NCBI GenBank assembly: GCA_002686295.1
Contig: NZBB01000035.1
Location: 1 to 15,756 of the forward strand
Source of the DNA: Candidatus Woesearchaeota archaeon
GTDB lineage: Archaea > Nanobdellota > Nanobdellia > Woesearchaeales > GCA-2686295
DNA length: 15,756 bases
Reading direction: 5' to 3'
Positions 1-7,668 of the stretch are shown here, piece after piece. How positions within the stretch are numbered: the first letter of the stretch is position 1; every line of letters begins with the position of its first letter. The notes beneath the pieces were generated by a model that was not told the origin of the DNA, did no database searches, and saw only the letters and a program-made list of their open reading frames with translations. Made by a program: the position numbers and the translations under genes.

Positions 1-1
1 T

Positions 2-631
2 AATTATGCTAAAACCCAAGCAGTTAATGATGGTGTACCGGAACATAAAATTTTTGTTGGTGGTAATCCCTTATTAGAATCCATTGCCAATTTTGATTTT
101 AAAAAATCTAAGGATGATTCTTTACAATGTAATTCGATTGAGAATAAACTTATATTATTTATATCCGAAGAATTACATTCTTCTTTCCCTCAAAATTCTG
201 AAGATTATCTTGGATATGATGAATATTCTGTAATTAATGATTTAATTAAAGTTATGCCTAATGATTATAGATTGTTAATCAAATCACACCCCGAGGAAAA
301 AAAAGATAAATATTCTAAATATTTATCTCATAATATTGATATGGCAATCGATTGGACATTTGAAATGATGATTCAAATTCCAGATTTGATTATTGGTATG
401 CAGTCTATGTTATTATTAGAATTAGCAATGCATCGGAATGATATAATATGTTATCGGCCAAATGCGAAAAGCAGATTTTATGGAGAGGATATGAACATTA
501 TAAATTCCACCAAAAAAATAAGTACTCTTAGTTCTTATCTAGCTAATAAACCAAAAATAAAAATAGATTCTTTTAAAAATAAATTCATTGGTTCAAGCAG
601 AAATATTGCAAGATTTATTGAAAAATTATGA
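2..631 (+). CDS. GT-B-like glycan transferase or NDP-sugar epimerase-like protein, C-terminal part (5' truncated)
   Basis: The reading frame is open from base 2 to the TGA at 629-631, giving 209 residues; the ATG at 254 is internal, not the start, because the frame runs in from the left edge without a stop. Residues 17-25 of the visible part (IFVGGNPLL) resemble the GNP-containing loop that starts the C-terminal Rossmann domain of GT-B glycosyltransferases and UDP-GlcNAc 2-epimerases. A lysine-histidine-proline loop (LIKSHPEE, about 92-99) and a later Gly-Met-Gln-Ser segment followed by Glu140 (about 132-140) sit where the nucleotide-sugar binding loops of that fold usually lie. The stop overlaps the ATG of the next gene (ATGA). 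The role, probably transfer of a sugar or phospho-sugar to the growing glycan, is inferred from fold resemblance and context; the exact family was not recognised. Confidence 0.6.
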   Translation, partial: NYAKTQAVNDGVPEHKIFVGGNPLLESIANFDFKKSKDDSLQCNSIENKLILFISEELHSSFPQNSEDYLGYDEYSVINDLIKVMPNDYRLLIKSHPEEKKDKYSKYLSHNIDMAIDWTFEMMIQIPDLIIGMQSMLLLELAMHRNDIICYRPNAKSRFYGEDMNIINSTKKISTLSSYLANKPKIKIDSFKNKFIGSSRNIARFIEKL

Positions 632-1386
632 TTAAAACTGTTGCATCAATTCAAGTAAGAATGGGATCCACAAGGCTACCAGGAAAAGTAATGAAAGACC
701 TGGTTGGTAAACCAGTATTGGGCAGGCTTGTTGATAGGGTGAATTCTGCAAAATTATTGGATGAAGTAGTCGTAGCTACATCTACAAATCCTTTGGATGA
801 TGTAATATATGATTATTGTAAAAATAATAGTATAAGTGTTTTTAGGGGTAGCGAGGATGATGTCCTAAAGAGAATTATTGGTGTTATGGATTATTATAAT
901 GCAGATCAAGGTGTGACCCTATTCGGAGATTGTCCATGTATTGATCCAGAGATTATTGATGAAATGATAAACATATTTTTAAGCCATAATGGGAAATATG
1001 ATTTTGTAGGCAATGATTTAACTACTACTTATCCTCCTGGATTAGAAGTTGAAGTATATAAAGTTGAAGCACTAAAAGATGCGCACAAAAGATCATTAGA
1101 TTCCAAAGTAAAAGAGCATGGCACATTATACATCAGGCAACACCCCGAGATATATAAATTGTTGAATATTAGAGCTCCAAATAATCTTTTTTATCCTGAA
1201 ATGGAAATTGAACTTGATACAGCAGAAGATTTTTTAGTAATTGAAGCAATCTATAAACACTTTATTAATGTTGGCAGGTTATCATTCTCCTCTCGAGAAA
1301 TTATAGACTTTTTACTGAAAAACAAAGAGTTGCAGGCTAGTAATAGTCATGTTGAACGTTTATGGAAAGAGTATAGAGAAGAATAA
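628..1386 (+). CDS. spsF: SpsF-type cytidylyltransferase (KdsB/NeuA superfamily)
   Basis: A 252-residue cytosolic protein with the nucleotidyltransferase signature RMGSTRLPGK at residues 11-20 and a metal-binding region FGDCPCIDPE near 98-107, as in SpsF (spore-coat polysaccharide) and CMP-acidic-sugar synthetases. Length fits the SpsF family (about 240-250). Members activate a sugar or sugar acid as its CMP derivative or act as related nucleotidyltransferases; the substrate is not readable here. It starts at the ATG of an ATGA overlap with the preceding gene and is followed after one base by the oxidoreductase gene at 1388, so it belongs to the same transcription unit and probably the same sugar pathway. 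SpsF, Gfo/Idh/MocA and DegT genes often travel together in surface-glycan loci. A second, more KdsB-like enzyme lies at 14808, so two activated sugars may be made. Confidence 0.85.
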   Translation: MIKTVASIQVRMGSTRLPGKVMKDLVGKPVLGRLVDRVNSAKLLDEVVVATSTNPLDDVIYDYCKNNSISVFRGSEDDVLKRIIGVMDYYNADQGVTLFGDCPCIDPEIIDEMINIFLSHNGKYDFVGNDLTTTYPPGLEVEVYKVEALKDAHKRSLDSKVKEHGTLYIRQHPEIYKLLNIRAPNNLFYPEMEIELDTAEDFLVIEAIYKHFINVGRLSFSSREIIDFLLKNKELQASNSHVERLWKEYREE

Positions 1387-1387
1387 A

Positions 1388-2350
1388 ATGTTAAAATCTA
1401 TGATTATCGGATGCGGTAGGATTGCTGGGGAAAATTATGACTTAAATGATGGAATGTCGCATGCTAGTGGATATGTAAATAATAATGTTGAATTATCTGT
1501 TTGCATAGATGTTATAGATGGGAAAGCAAAAAAGTTTTCTGAACAATATGGATGTGCAATTGAATATAGTATTAAAGATGGGCTATCTAAACATAACCCT
1601 GACATTGTATCAATCTGCACTCCGGATGAAACTCATTTTTTGATAAGTAGAGAAATACTTCAAAGTTCCCATTTGCCCAAAGTTATTTTTCTTGAAAAAC
1701 CAGCTTGCTCTAATATTAAAGAATATTATGAACTGCTGGAATTATCAAAAATAAATGGAGTAAATATTGTAGTCAATTATACTAGGCGATTTGATGAATA
1801 CCACATTCAATTAAGGAATATGATTAGTGAAGGTGAATATGGAGAATTTTATCGTGGATTTGCTACATATTATTCTGGCTGGCAGCATAATGGTGTTCAT
1901 TTAATAGATACGTTATCATTTTTGTTAAAAGATACATTTATTATAAATAGGATATTCTCAGTATTACCTAGTCCTTATGAAAGTGATCCAACCTTAGAGT
2001 TAGAATTGAAAGCGATAAAATCAAAAAAAAATATTACAGTATTAGGTGTAGATGAAGAATACTATCAAATATTTGATTTTAGTCTTCTCTTTACTGATAG
2101 CCGATTGCGTATTGAAGATTTTGGGGAAAAAATTATAATTGAAAAAAAGATAGTAAATAATATTAAGGAAAATGTTTTAGAAGAGATTGACAATGGTCTT
2201 TTGCCTAGGAAGTATAGTTCGATGCATAATGCAATAAGGATTATTTCAAAGGCAATTACTAATAGCGACTATTCATTATTAGAGGGATTTACTTTGTCAG
2301 ATGTTTATAACACAATGCAAACAATATGGTCTGCAGAATATGAAATATAA
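1388..2350 (+). CDS. Gfo/Idh/MocA-family NAD(P)-dependent sugar oxidoreductase
   Basis: A 320-residue protein. The N-terminal Rossmann nucleotide-binding motif IIGCGRIAG is at 6-14, the family's EKP motif is at 103-105, and a candidate catalytic His171-x-x-Asp174 pair lies in the segment HNGVHLIDTLSFL. I chose the ATG at 1388 rather than the in-frame ATG at 1349, because the upstream start would overlap spsF by 38 nt and add 13 residues before the Rossmann strand. A purine-rich AGAGAAGAA also precedes 1388. Such enzymes oxidise a sugar or NDP-sugar hydroxyl, typically C3 (as in WbpB/WlbA), before transamination. The aminotransferase that would use a keto product starts inside its 3' end (11-nt overlap). 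The A9 run at 2023-2031 is intact in frame. Substrate identity is inference. Confidence 0.85.
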   Translation: MLKSMIIGCGRIAGENYDLNDGMSHASGYVNNNVELSVCIDVIDGKAKKFSEQYGCAIEYSIKDGLSKHNPDIVSICTPDETHFLISREILQSSHLPKVIFLEKPACSNIKEYYELLELSKINGVNIVVNYTRRFDEYHIQLRNMISEGEYGEFYRGFATYYSGWQHNGVHLIDTLSFLLKDTFIINRIFSVLPSPYESDPTLELELKAIKSKKNITVLGVDEEYYQIFDFSLLFTDSRLRIEDFGEKIIIEKKIVNNIKENVLEEIDNGLLPRKYSSMHNAIRIISKAITNSDYSLLEGFTLSDVYNTMQTIWSAEYEI

Positions 2351-3635
2351 ATTTAATTTAAATAATAAATCATTGGCTATAAATGGTGGTAAGCCAATTA
2401 GAAAAAAACCATGGATGGATAATTTTACTATTGGAGAGGAGGAAAAGTCGGCCGCAATTCGTGCAATTAATAGTGGATATTTGTCTTTATTTGAGGGATC
2501 ACATACTCCCGATAATCCATTTTCATTTTTAGGTGGACCTGAGGTCCAGTCACTCGAAGAGGAATGGAGTGAGTATTATCAGGTAAAATATTCGATTTCA
2601 ATGAACAGCGCTACTTCAGGATTATATGCTGCAATTGGAGCATTGGGAATCGGATTTGGAGATGAGGTTATTGTATCACCATATACCATGTCTGCTTGTG
2701 CTATGGCGCCCATGATTTATGGTGCAATTCCTATATTTGCAGATGTGGAGTTAGAAACTGGTAGCCTAGATCCTGATTCAATTGAAGAAAAAATCACCGA
2801 GCGGACCAAAGCCATTCTTGTTGTCCATCAATTTGGTCTACCTGCTGACATGGATCGTATAATGGAAATCGCAGTAAAATATAATATAAGAATTATCGAA
2901 GATTGTGCTCAGGCCCATCTGGCAAAATTTAATGACAAATTCGTCGGTACGTTTGGCGATATAGGTGTATTCAGTTTAAATGTTAATAAAACGATTCAAA
3001 CCGGTGAGGGAGGTGTTTGTATAACAAATAATAGCGATTTGGCTTATAGACTGCAGCTCATCAGAAATCATGGTGAGGCTGTTGTTGGTCCTGCTGGATA
3101 TGAAAACATTACAAATATTTGTGGTTTTAATTACCGTTTGACCGAGGTTCAGGCAGCCATGGCACGCGAGCAGCTGAAAAAGGTAGAGGAATTAACTAGT
3201 AATCGCTTGGAACTGGTATATGAACTTTCTCGCCTACTTGACGAGGTTGAATTTTTGGTCCCCTTAAAGGAGAGAAAAAGTGCAAAAAGCACTTACTATG
3301 TTTTTCCGATGCGATTTTTAGAAGAGATAGCAGGCATTACTAGGGATAGTTTTATTAAGGCAGTGAATGCGGAAGGCATTTTATTTAATCAAGGCTATGT
3401 AAAACCTCTTTACTATGAACCGGTTTATCAAAAAAAACAATTATTTAAAAATGGATATCCATTTTCAGCATCAGAAAATCAAGGTTGTAGAATGAATTAT
3501 TCCAAGGGTATTTGCCCGAATGCTGAAAAACTACATTTTGATGAAATGATCATCAATGAACATATCCGCCCACCACAATTAAAAAATGACATCAGTGACA
3601 TTATTAAATCAATTAATAAAATAATTGAATATTAG
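2340..3635 (+). CDS. DegT/DnrJ/EryC1/StrS PLP-dependent sugar aminotransferase
   Basis: A 431-residue fold-type I aminotransferase. It has the AINGGKP segment at 13-19 common in this family, a PLP phosphate-site region NSATSGL at 89-95, Asp188 in the IIEDCAQAH segment (contacts the pyridine nitrogen), and Lys217 in NKTIQTGEGG as the expected Schiff-base lysine. The family's usual SFH before that lysine is SLN here, a mild variation. I placed the start at 2340 rather than 2301: the extra 13 residues have no family counterpart and would lengthen the overlap with the oxidoreductase gene from 11 to 50 nt. It likely transfers an amino group from glutamate to a keto-sugar made by the preceding oxidoreductase. 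It is somewhat longer than WbpE-type enzymes (about 360 residues), closer to the GGKP-bearing subgroup that includes scyllo-inosose and AHBA-type enzymes. Ends 46 nt before maoC. Confidence 0.9.
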   Translation: MKYKFNLNNKSLAINGGKPIRKKPWMDNFTIGEEEKSAAIRAINSGYLSLFEGSHTPDNPFSFLGGPEVQSLEEEWSEYYQVKYSISMNSATSGLYAAIGALGIGFGDEVIVSPYTMSACAMAPMIYGAIPIFADVELETGSLDPDSIEEKITERTKAILVVHQFGLPADMDRIMEIAVKYNIRIIEDCAQAHLAKFNDKFVGTFGDIGVFSLNVNKTIQTGEGGVCITNNSDLAYRLQLIRNHGEAVVGPAGYENITNICGFNYRLTEVQAAMAREQLKKVEELTSNRLELVYELSRLLDEVEFLVPLKERKSAKSTYYVFPMRFLEEIAGITRDSFIKAVNAEGILFNQGYVKPLYYEPVYQKKQLFKNGYPFSASENQGCRMNYSKGICPNAEKLHFDEMIINEHIRPPQLKNDISDIIKSINKIIEY

Positions 3636-3650
3636 ATTAAAGGAAGTGAC

Positions 3651-3671
3651 ATGATTTGGAATAAAGACTAA
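3651..3671 (+). other. Possible 6-codon leader mini-ORF between modules
   Basis: Between the aminotransferase stop and maoC lies ATG-ATT-TGG-AAT-AAA-GAC-TAA (MIWNKD). It has a good Shine-Dalgarno-like AAAGGAAG at 3639-3646, four bases before the ATG. Its stop codon overlaps the AAGGGA ribosome site of maoC, so it could pass ribosomes on to maoC by coupling. It is very short and could be chance in AT-rich DNA; no conserved attenuator or hairpin was seen. Confidence 0.2.
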
Positions 3672-3675
3672 GGGA
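3671..3675 (+). promoter_or_regulatory. Ribosome binding site of maoC
   Basis: AGGGA six bases upstream of the ATG at 3682. It is one of the few clear Shine-Dalgarno sequences in the window and supports that start codon, marking fresh initiation at the start of the second module. Confidence 0.6.
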
Positions 3676-3681
3676 ATAAAT

Positions 3682-4149
3682 ATGAATTTACATAATGAAC
3701 AATTTGGAAGATATTTTAATGAATTCAAAGTTGGTGAAATATATAAACATTCAGTCACAAAGACTATAACTGAAAGCGATAATAATTTATTTTGTCTTTT
3801 AACAATGAACCACCACCCTGTCCATTTGGATAAAGAATACGCAGCCAATAAAACTCATGGAGAAATATTAGTGGTTGGTTCATATATTTTTAGTTTAGTA
3901 GTAGGGATGAGTGTTAAGGACATCAGTGGAAAAGCAATTGCAAACTTAAATTATGATAAGATTATACATGACAAACCAGTTTTTATAGGAGATACTCTTA
4001 TTGCAGAGACCGAAATATTAGAAATCAGGGAATCAGAAAAAAAACCAGACCGAGGTATTGTATATGTTGAAACAAAAGCATATAATCAAAAAAATGAAAA
4101 AGTTTTAACATTCAGAAGACACATCTTAATTCCTAAAAATAATGCCTGA
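3682..4149 (+). CDS. MaoC-family hot-dog dehydratase/hydratase (mesaconyl/itaconyl-CoA hydratase-like)
   Basis: A 155-residue single hot-dog domain protein. Residues 28-52 carry Asp33-Asn34 followed by LTMNHHPVHLD (41-50 region). This resembles the LTMN-x-x-P-[LV]-H-L-D pattern I associate with MaoC enzymes paired with CitE-like lyases, such as mesaconyl-CoA hydratases and the mycobacterial Rv2499c type, and differs from the classic D-x-N-P-x-H of R-specific enoyl-CoA hydratases. Asp and His48 are the expected catalytic pair. The chemistry would be reversible hydration of a branched or dicarboxylic enoyl-CoA. It overlaps the next gene, a CitE-like lyase, by 8 nt. The MaoC-CitE neighbourhood is known from central carbon metabolism; finding it in a glycan locus suggests it prepares an acyl group for sugar decoration (inference). 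Start supported by an AGGGA six bases upstream. Confidence 0.85.
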   Translation: MNLHNEQFGRYFNEFKVGEIYKHSVTKTITESDNNLFCLLTMNHHPVHLDKEYAANKTHGEILVVGSYIFSLVVGMSVKDISGKAIANLNYDKIIHDKPVFIGDTLIAETEILEIRESEKKPDRGIVYVETKAYNQKNEKVLTFRRHILIPKNNA

Positions 4150-4951
4150 CAGATCTTTTCATTTCATTCCGAGTCATCGAACAGAATATTTTAAAAAAAT
4201 AAACAACCTATCGGCTGATCATATCATCATTGATTTAGAAGATGGTGTGCCTGAAAACCGCATAGATAAAGGGAAGGAAAATATATTAAAGTATGTTAAG
4301 AATTCTGCCTTAAAAAATATTTGGATTCGTATCCACGATGAAGAATCTAAATATTTCGATGACGATTTAGATTTTTTAATGAACTTACCCGGCATTGGAG
4401 TGGTAATACCAAAGTTCAGACCTGACAATTGGAAGAAATATCCAAAAAATAAAAAGAAAATTATATTAATTGAAAATCTCATAGACTTGAATAGGATTAC
4501 ATTTTTTTCAAATGAATTAATTAGGATGAACTTATTTGCGGTCGGCTTGGGCTTGGAAGATATGCTAACAGACTTTTATCAATCAAATAAATCATTAATC
4601 AATCTAACCAATCAAATAAAAGCTTATTTTATCATTATTAATAAACCAATATGTAGCATACTATTGGATGGAGTTTTTACAAATTATAGAGATAATGAGC
4701 TTTTTGATGAAAATTGTCAGGGTAGTTTTTTATTTGGATTTAATGGTCGTTTTAGTATACATCCTAACCAAATAGATATAATTAACAAAATATATAATGT
4801 CAATGAAGATGACTATAAAAATGCACAGAATATTATTTCTTTGAGTAAAAATCAAAATAACCTTGGCTATTCAATTGTTAATGGAACACTTATGACTCCA
4901 CCCAAAATAGCGAAATCAAAAACCATTATAAATGTTGGAGATAAAAAATGA
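4142..4951 (+). CDS. CitE-like lyase 1 (HpcH/HpaI aldolase/citrate lyase beta superfamily), divergent
   Basis: A 269-residue TIM-barrel protein of the CitE/malyl-CoA lyase type. Visible family marks are DLEDGVPENR (31-40), Arg63 in IWIRIH, Lys91 in IPKF, Glu111 in LIEN (IETA in most members), the metal-site pair Glu139-Asp140 in GLGLEDM, and SIHPNQ with His207. These fit the Arg, Glu and Asp positions used for CoA-ester C-C bond cleavage or condensation with Mg2+. It is shorter than the next gene (269 against 295), lacks its FVPG start motif and shows IEN in place of IETA, so it is a divergent paralogue, perhaps with another substrate or as a subunit partner. It starts within the last codons of maoC (8-nt overlap) without a Shine-Dalgarno sequence, implying translational coupling, and ends in an ATGA overlap with CitE-like lyase 2. 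Confidence 0.8.
   Translation: MPDRSFHFIPSHRTEYFKKINNLSADHIIIDLEDGVPENRIDKGKENILKYVKNSALKNIWIRIHDEESKYFDDDLDFLMNLPGIGVVIPKFRPDNWKKYPKNKKKIILIENLIDLNRITFFSNELIRMNLFAVGLGLEDMLTDFYQSNKSLINLTNQIKAYFIIINKPICSILLDGVFTNYRDNELFDENCQGSFLFGFNGRFSIHPNQIDIINKIYNVNEDDYKNAQNIISLSKNQNNLGYSIVNGTLMTPPKIAKSKTIINVGDKK
4937..4940 (+). promoter_or_regulatory. Ribosome binding site of CitE-like lyase 2
   Basis: GGAG seven bases before the ATG at 4948, inside the 3' end of the preceding gene. It supports the ATGA overlap start. Confidence 0.5.
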
Positions 4952-5835
4952 ATAATTATTTATTTAGAAGCTTAATGTTTGTCCCCGGTCATAATGAAAA
5001 ACTATTAGCGAGCGCATCAAAGTCTAATGCTGATGTATTATTATTCGACATTGAAGATTCGGTTCAGCCAATAGCAAATAAACAGGTTGCCAGAGATAAA
5101 ATATCAGAGTGGATATCAAATGGTAATTTTGATAATTATTATGTTTTTCCAAGAGTCAACGATAGAGAAAGCGGTCAATTGTTAAAGGATATATATCAAT
5201 TGACAATTGATGGTGTTCACGGTTTTATGTATCCAAAATCCCAAACAGGTAGGGATGTTTATTTCTTTGCTAAGTTGCTAGAAACGATGGAGTATGAAAA
5301 AGGAATACCTATAGGTACTTTCAAAATCATACCTTTAATTGAAACAGCGGCTGCAGTTATGAATGTTCAGGATATTTGTCAAGCATCTAAAAGGGTAGTT
5401 GCCATTGCTTTTGGATGCGAAGATTTTGTTGCGGATTTAGGTGGTATACATGATCATGAGGGGCAAAGTATTTACACGCCAAGAGCAATAATTGCTATGG
5501 CCGCTAAAGCAAACAATGTATTGCCAATTGATACAGTGCATATAAACATTCATGACCTAGAAGATTTAGAAAGGAACTTAATTATTGCGAAAAATCTTGG
5601 TTTTGAAGGAATGCTTACTCTGCATCCAAAAGAATTACCATTGGTGCATAAATATTTTTCACCCAGTGCTAAAGAAATTTCAGATGCAAAAGAAATGCTT
5701 GGATTATTTGATAAAGCTGTAAAAGATGAAAAAGGCGTTGCTGTCATAAATGATAGATTTATAGGCCCCCCTATGGTATATGCAGCTAAAAAATTACTTG
5801 TCAAAGCAAAAATAATTGCAAAAAAAACAAAATGA
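4948..5835 (+). CDS. CitE-like lyase 2 (HpcH/HpaI aldolase/citrate lyase beta superfamily)
   Basis: A 295-residue canonical member of the CitE/malyl-CoA lyase group. RSLMFVPG is at 7-14, FDIEDSV at 33-39, Arg69 in FPRVND, Lys97 in YPKS, Glu132 in PLIETAAAV, Glu158-Asp159 in FGCEDFVADLG and His226 in LHPKEL. The Arg, Glu and Asp residues match the catalytic and Mg2+ positions of the family. Expected chemistry is reversible Claisen-type condensation of an acyl-CoA with a 2-oxo acid such as glyoxylate, or thioester hydrolysis in bifunctional members. There is no CitD or CitF gene nearby, so a true citrate lyase complex is unlikely. ATGA overlaps on both sides tie it to lyase 1 and to the acyltransferase. 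The product may be the CoA ester used by that acyltransferase, which is inference. Confidence 0.87.
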   Translation: MNNYLFRSLMFVPGHNEKLLASASKSNADVLLFDIEDSVQPIANKQVARDKISEWISNGNFDNYYVFPRVNDRESGQLLKDIYQLTIDGVHGFMYPKSQTGRDVYFFAKLLETMEYEKGIPIGTFKIIPLIETAAAVMNVQDICQASKRVVAIAFGCEDFVADLGGIHDHEGQSIYTPRAIIAMAAKANNVLPIDTVHINIHDLEDLERNLIIAKNLGFEGMLTLHPKELPLVHKYFSPSAKEISDAKEMLGLFDKAVKDEKGVAVINDRFIGPPMVYAAKKLLVKAKIIAKKTK

Positions 5836-6476
5836 AAAAAATAATAATTAATGGTCTCGGAACAATCGGTGCTTCAGTAATAGATGTAATACCAGGTATG
5901 GAAGTATTAGGTATTGTTAATGATGAATTAGAAATTGGATCAACACAAGGTAAGAATAAAAAAATACCAGTTATTGGACATTTAGATAATCTTCCGGACT
6001 TATTAAAGCCAGATGACGTATTTTTAATAATTACTTTCAGAGATATGAAAAATGAGAGAGTGCAATGGAATCAATTAAATAAACTCAATATCTCAATAGA
6101 AAAATATGTAAACGTCATTCACCCAAATGTTATTATCCCTGATGATTACTGCTCACTTGGAAGGGGTATATTTATGGCGGCAAATGTACAATTAAGTACA
6201 GAGGTAAAAATTTCAGATAATTGTGTCTTCTATGGTAATTCTTTTATTGGTCACGATACAATAATAGATAAATTTGCAATAGTAGCCAACCATGCGAGCA
6301 TTGGAGCTAGGGTAGAAATAGGTAAAGGAGTACATATTGGATCAAATTCAACAATACGAGAAGGTGTTAAAATAGGTGACTTTAGTCTTATAGGTATGGG
6401 TTCAGTAGTGTTAAATGATATCCCTAAAAATTCTATCGCAGCAGGCGTCCCAGCAAAAATTATTGGTTCAAAATAG
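5832..6476 (+). CDS. NeuD/PglD-type sugar acyltransferase
   Basis: A 214-residue two-domain protein. The N-terminal Rossmann-like domain opens with INGLGTIGASV (6-16), as in PglD and NeuD, and a left-handed beta-helix of hexapeptide repeats runs from about 105 to 210, ending with AAGVPAKIIG. His141 in FIGHDTIID is the candidate catalytic base by analogy with the NHD histidine of PglD. The family transfers an acetyl or other acyl group from CoA to an amino or hydroxyl group of NDP-sugars or sialic-acid-like sugars. It starts at the ATGA overlap with CitE-like lyase 2 and has no Shine-Dalgarno sequence, so it is probably translated by coupling. That placement makes it the natural user of whatever acyl-CoA the MaoC/CitE genes make, though plain acetyl-CoA is equally possible. 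Confidence 0.85.
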   Translation: MKKIIINGLGTIGASVIDVIPGMEVLGIVNDELEIGSTQGKNKKIPVIGHLDNLPDLLKPDDVFLIITFRDMKNERVQWNQLNKLNISIEKYVNVIHPNVIIPDDYCSLGRGIFMAANVQLSTEVKISDNCVFYGNSFIGHDTIIDKFAIVANHASIGARVEIGKGVHIGSNSTIREGVKIGDFSLIGMGSVVLNDIPKNSIAAGVPAKIIGSK

Positions 6477-6507
6477 CATATATCACTTACAAAAATAAAA
6501 TTAAATA

Positions 6508-7626
6508 TTGATTCAGTACTGTAATAAATGTGTTACACCTTCTTCAAGGCCGGGGCTATCTTTTAATCAAGATGGAATTTGTTTGCCATGTATTATAAGT
6601 GTAGAAAAAGATAAAATTGATTGGGGATCTCGAAGGAAAGAACTGAATGAAATTGCATTATGGGGCAAAGACAACAGCGATTCTAATTTTGATTGCATAA
6701 TAGGGGTTAGCGGAGGAAAGGATAGTACAAGGCAGGCATTACTTGCAAGAGATGATTTAGGCATTAATCCATTACTGGTCAGCTGTACTTATCCACCTGA
6801 GGGTCAATCTGAAATTGGAGCCCAAAACCTTGCTAATTTAACCAACCTTGGATTTACAACAATTTCTGTTGGTCCCTCTCCAAAGATTTGGAAAACAATG
6901 ATGAAACGGTCATTTATTAAATATGGCAGTTATGGAAAACCAACAGAAATGGCTTTGTATGCGACCACTCCACGTGTTGCGATTGCTTATAGAATTCCTT
7001 TAATATTTTTAGGCGAAAATAATGTACTTACTTATGGTGATGTTGGAGGTTCAACAACCGGAGATGGTAACCGAATGAAATATAATAATACATTATCGGG
7101 AGGAAACCCCTCAGAATTCTTTAAAAATACCATTCAAAAATCTCAAGCAATATGGCATTCTTATCCGAGCGATAAAGAAATGGAACTTGGAAATTTAAGA
7201 ATTGTATATCTGGGGTATTATTATAAAGATTTCAATAATAAAATAAATGCTGAAGTCGCAATTGAGAATGGTTTGCACGTTAGGAATTCTAAACCTGAAG
7301 AAATAGGCGCAATAAATAATTTTGATGCTTTAGAAAATGATTTTGTACATGTTAACCAAATGCTAAAATATTTCAAATTTGGTTTTGGGAAAACAACCGA
7401 TGAAGTAAGTGAATTAATTAGACTAGGTGAAATGGAAAGAGATGAAGCTGTAGAATTAGTAAAAAAATATGATGGTAAATGCTCAACAATATATATTAAA
7501 AAATTTTGTGAGTATTTAGAATTTTCAGAAGACGAATTTTGGGATGTAGCAAATTCTTTTAGGAATAAAAATATATGGCAAAAAAAATATAATGGTTCCT
7601 GGGAATTGAAATATAAACTAGTATAA
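6508..7626 (+). CDS. wbpG: N-acetyl sugar amidotransferase, WbpG type (intact PP-loop)
   Basis: A 372-residue synthetase subunit. It has paired cysteines Cys5/Cys8 and Cys25/Cys28 (likely zinc site) and the ATP-binding PP-loop SGGKDS at 68-73. In the Wbp system this enzyme uses ammonia from HisH, delivered with HisF, to convert an N-acetyl group to an acetamidino group on a sugar such as ManNAc3NAcA. PseA and related proteins do this on pseudaminic- or legionaminic-type sugars. The start is the TTG at 6508: the upstream in-frame codon 6502-6504 is TAA, no ATG is available, and TTG places Cys5 as expected. No Shine-Dalgarno sequence is visible. The hisH and hisF partners follow directly, and a diverged paralogue follows hisF. 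The C-terminal FKFGFGKTTDEVSELIR segment is shared with that paralogue. Confidence 0.9.
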   Translation: MIQYCNKCVTPSSRPGLSFNQDGICLPCIISVEKDKIDWGSRRKELNEIALWGKDNSDSNFDCIIGVSGGKDSTRQALLARDDLGINPLLVSCTYPPEGQSEIGAQNLANLTNLGFTTISVGPSPKIWKTMMKRSFIKYGSYGKPTEMALYATTPRVAIAYRIPLIFLGENNVLTYGDVGGSTTGDGNRMKYNNTLSGGNPSEFFKNTIQKSQAIWHSYPSDKEMELGNLRIVYLGYYYKDFNNKINAEVAIENGLHVRNSKPEEIGAINNFDALENDFVHVNQMLKYFKFGFGKTTDEVSELIRLGEMERDEAVELVKKYDGKCSTIYIKKFCEYLEFSEDEFWDVANSFRNKNIWQKKYNGSWELKYKLV

Positions 7627-7668
7627 TTATATTATAACTCAAGCAAATTGAAAGTATAATAATCATAA

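Noticed and set aside
254..631. A separate 125-residue gene starting at ATG 254
   Set aside because: The same frame is open back to base 2 with family-like sequence, so the ATG is internal to a truncated larger gene.
2023..2031. A9 homopolymer inside the Gfo/Idh/MocA gene, with several A8 tracts elsewhere (297-304, 3430-3437, 9558-9565, 15212-15219), as possible phase-variation sites
   Set aside because: Runs of this length are expected in AT-rich coding DNA, all frames are intact, and no gene shows an alternative frame that would make slippage useful.
4142..5835. Citrate lyase operon
   Set aside because: No CitD (acyl carrier) or CitF (transferase) genes are present; both proteins fit better as stand-alone CitE-like CoA-ester lyases.
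7655..7660. TATAAT before hisH as a promoter -10 box
   Set aside because: No TTGACA-like -35 box lies at the right distance (7632-7637 is TTATAA), and such hexamers are common in this base composition.
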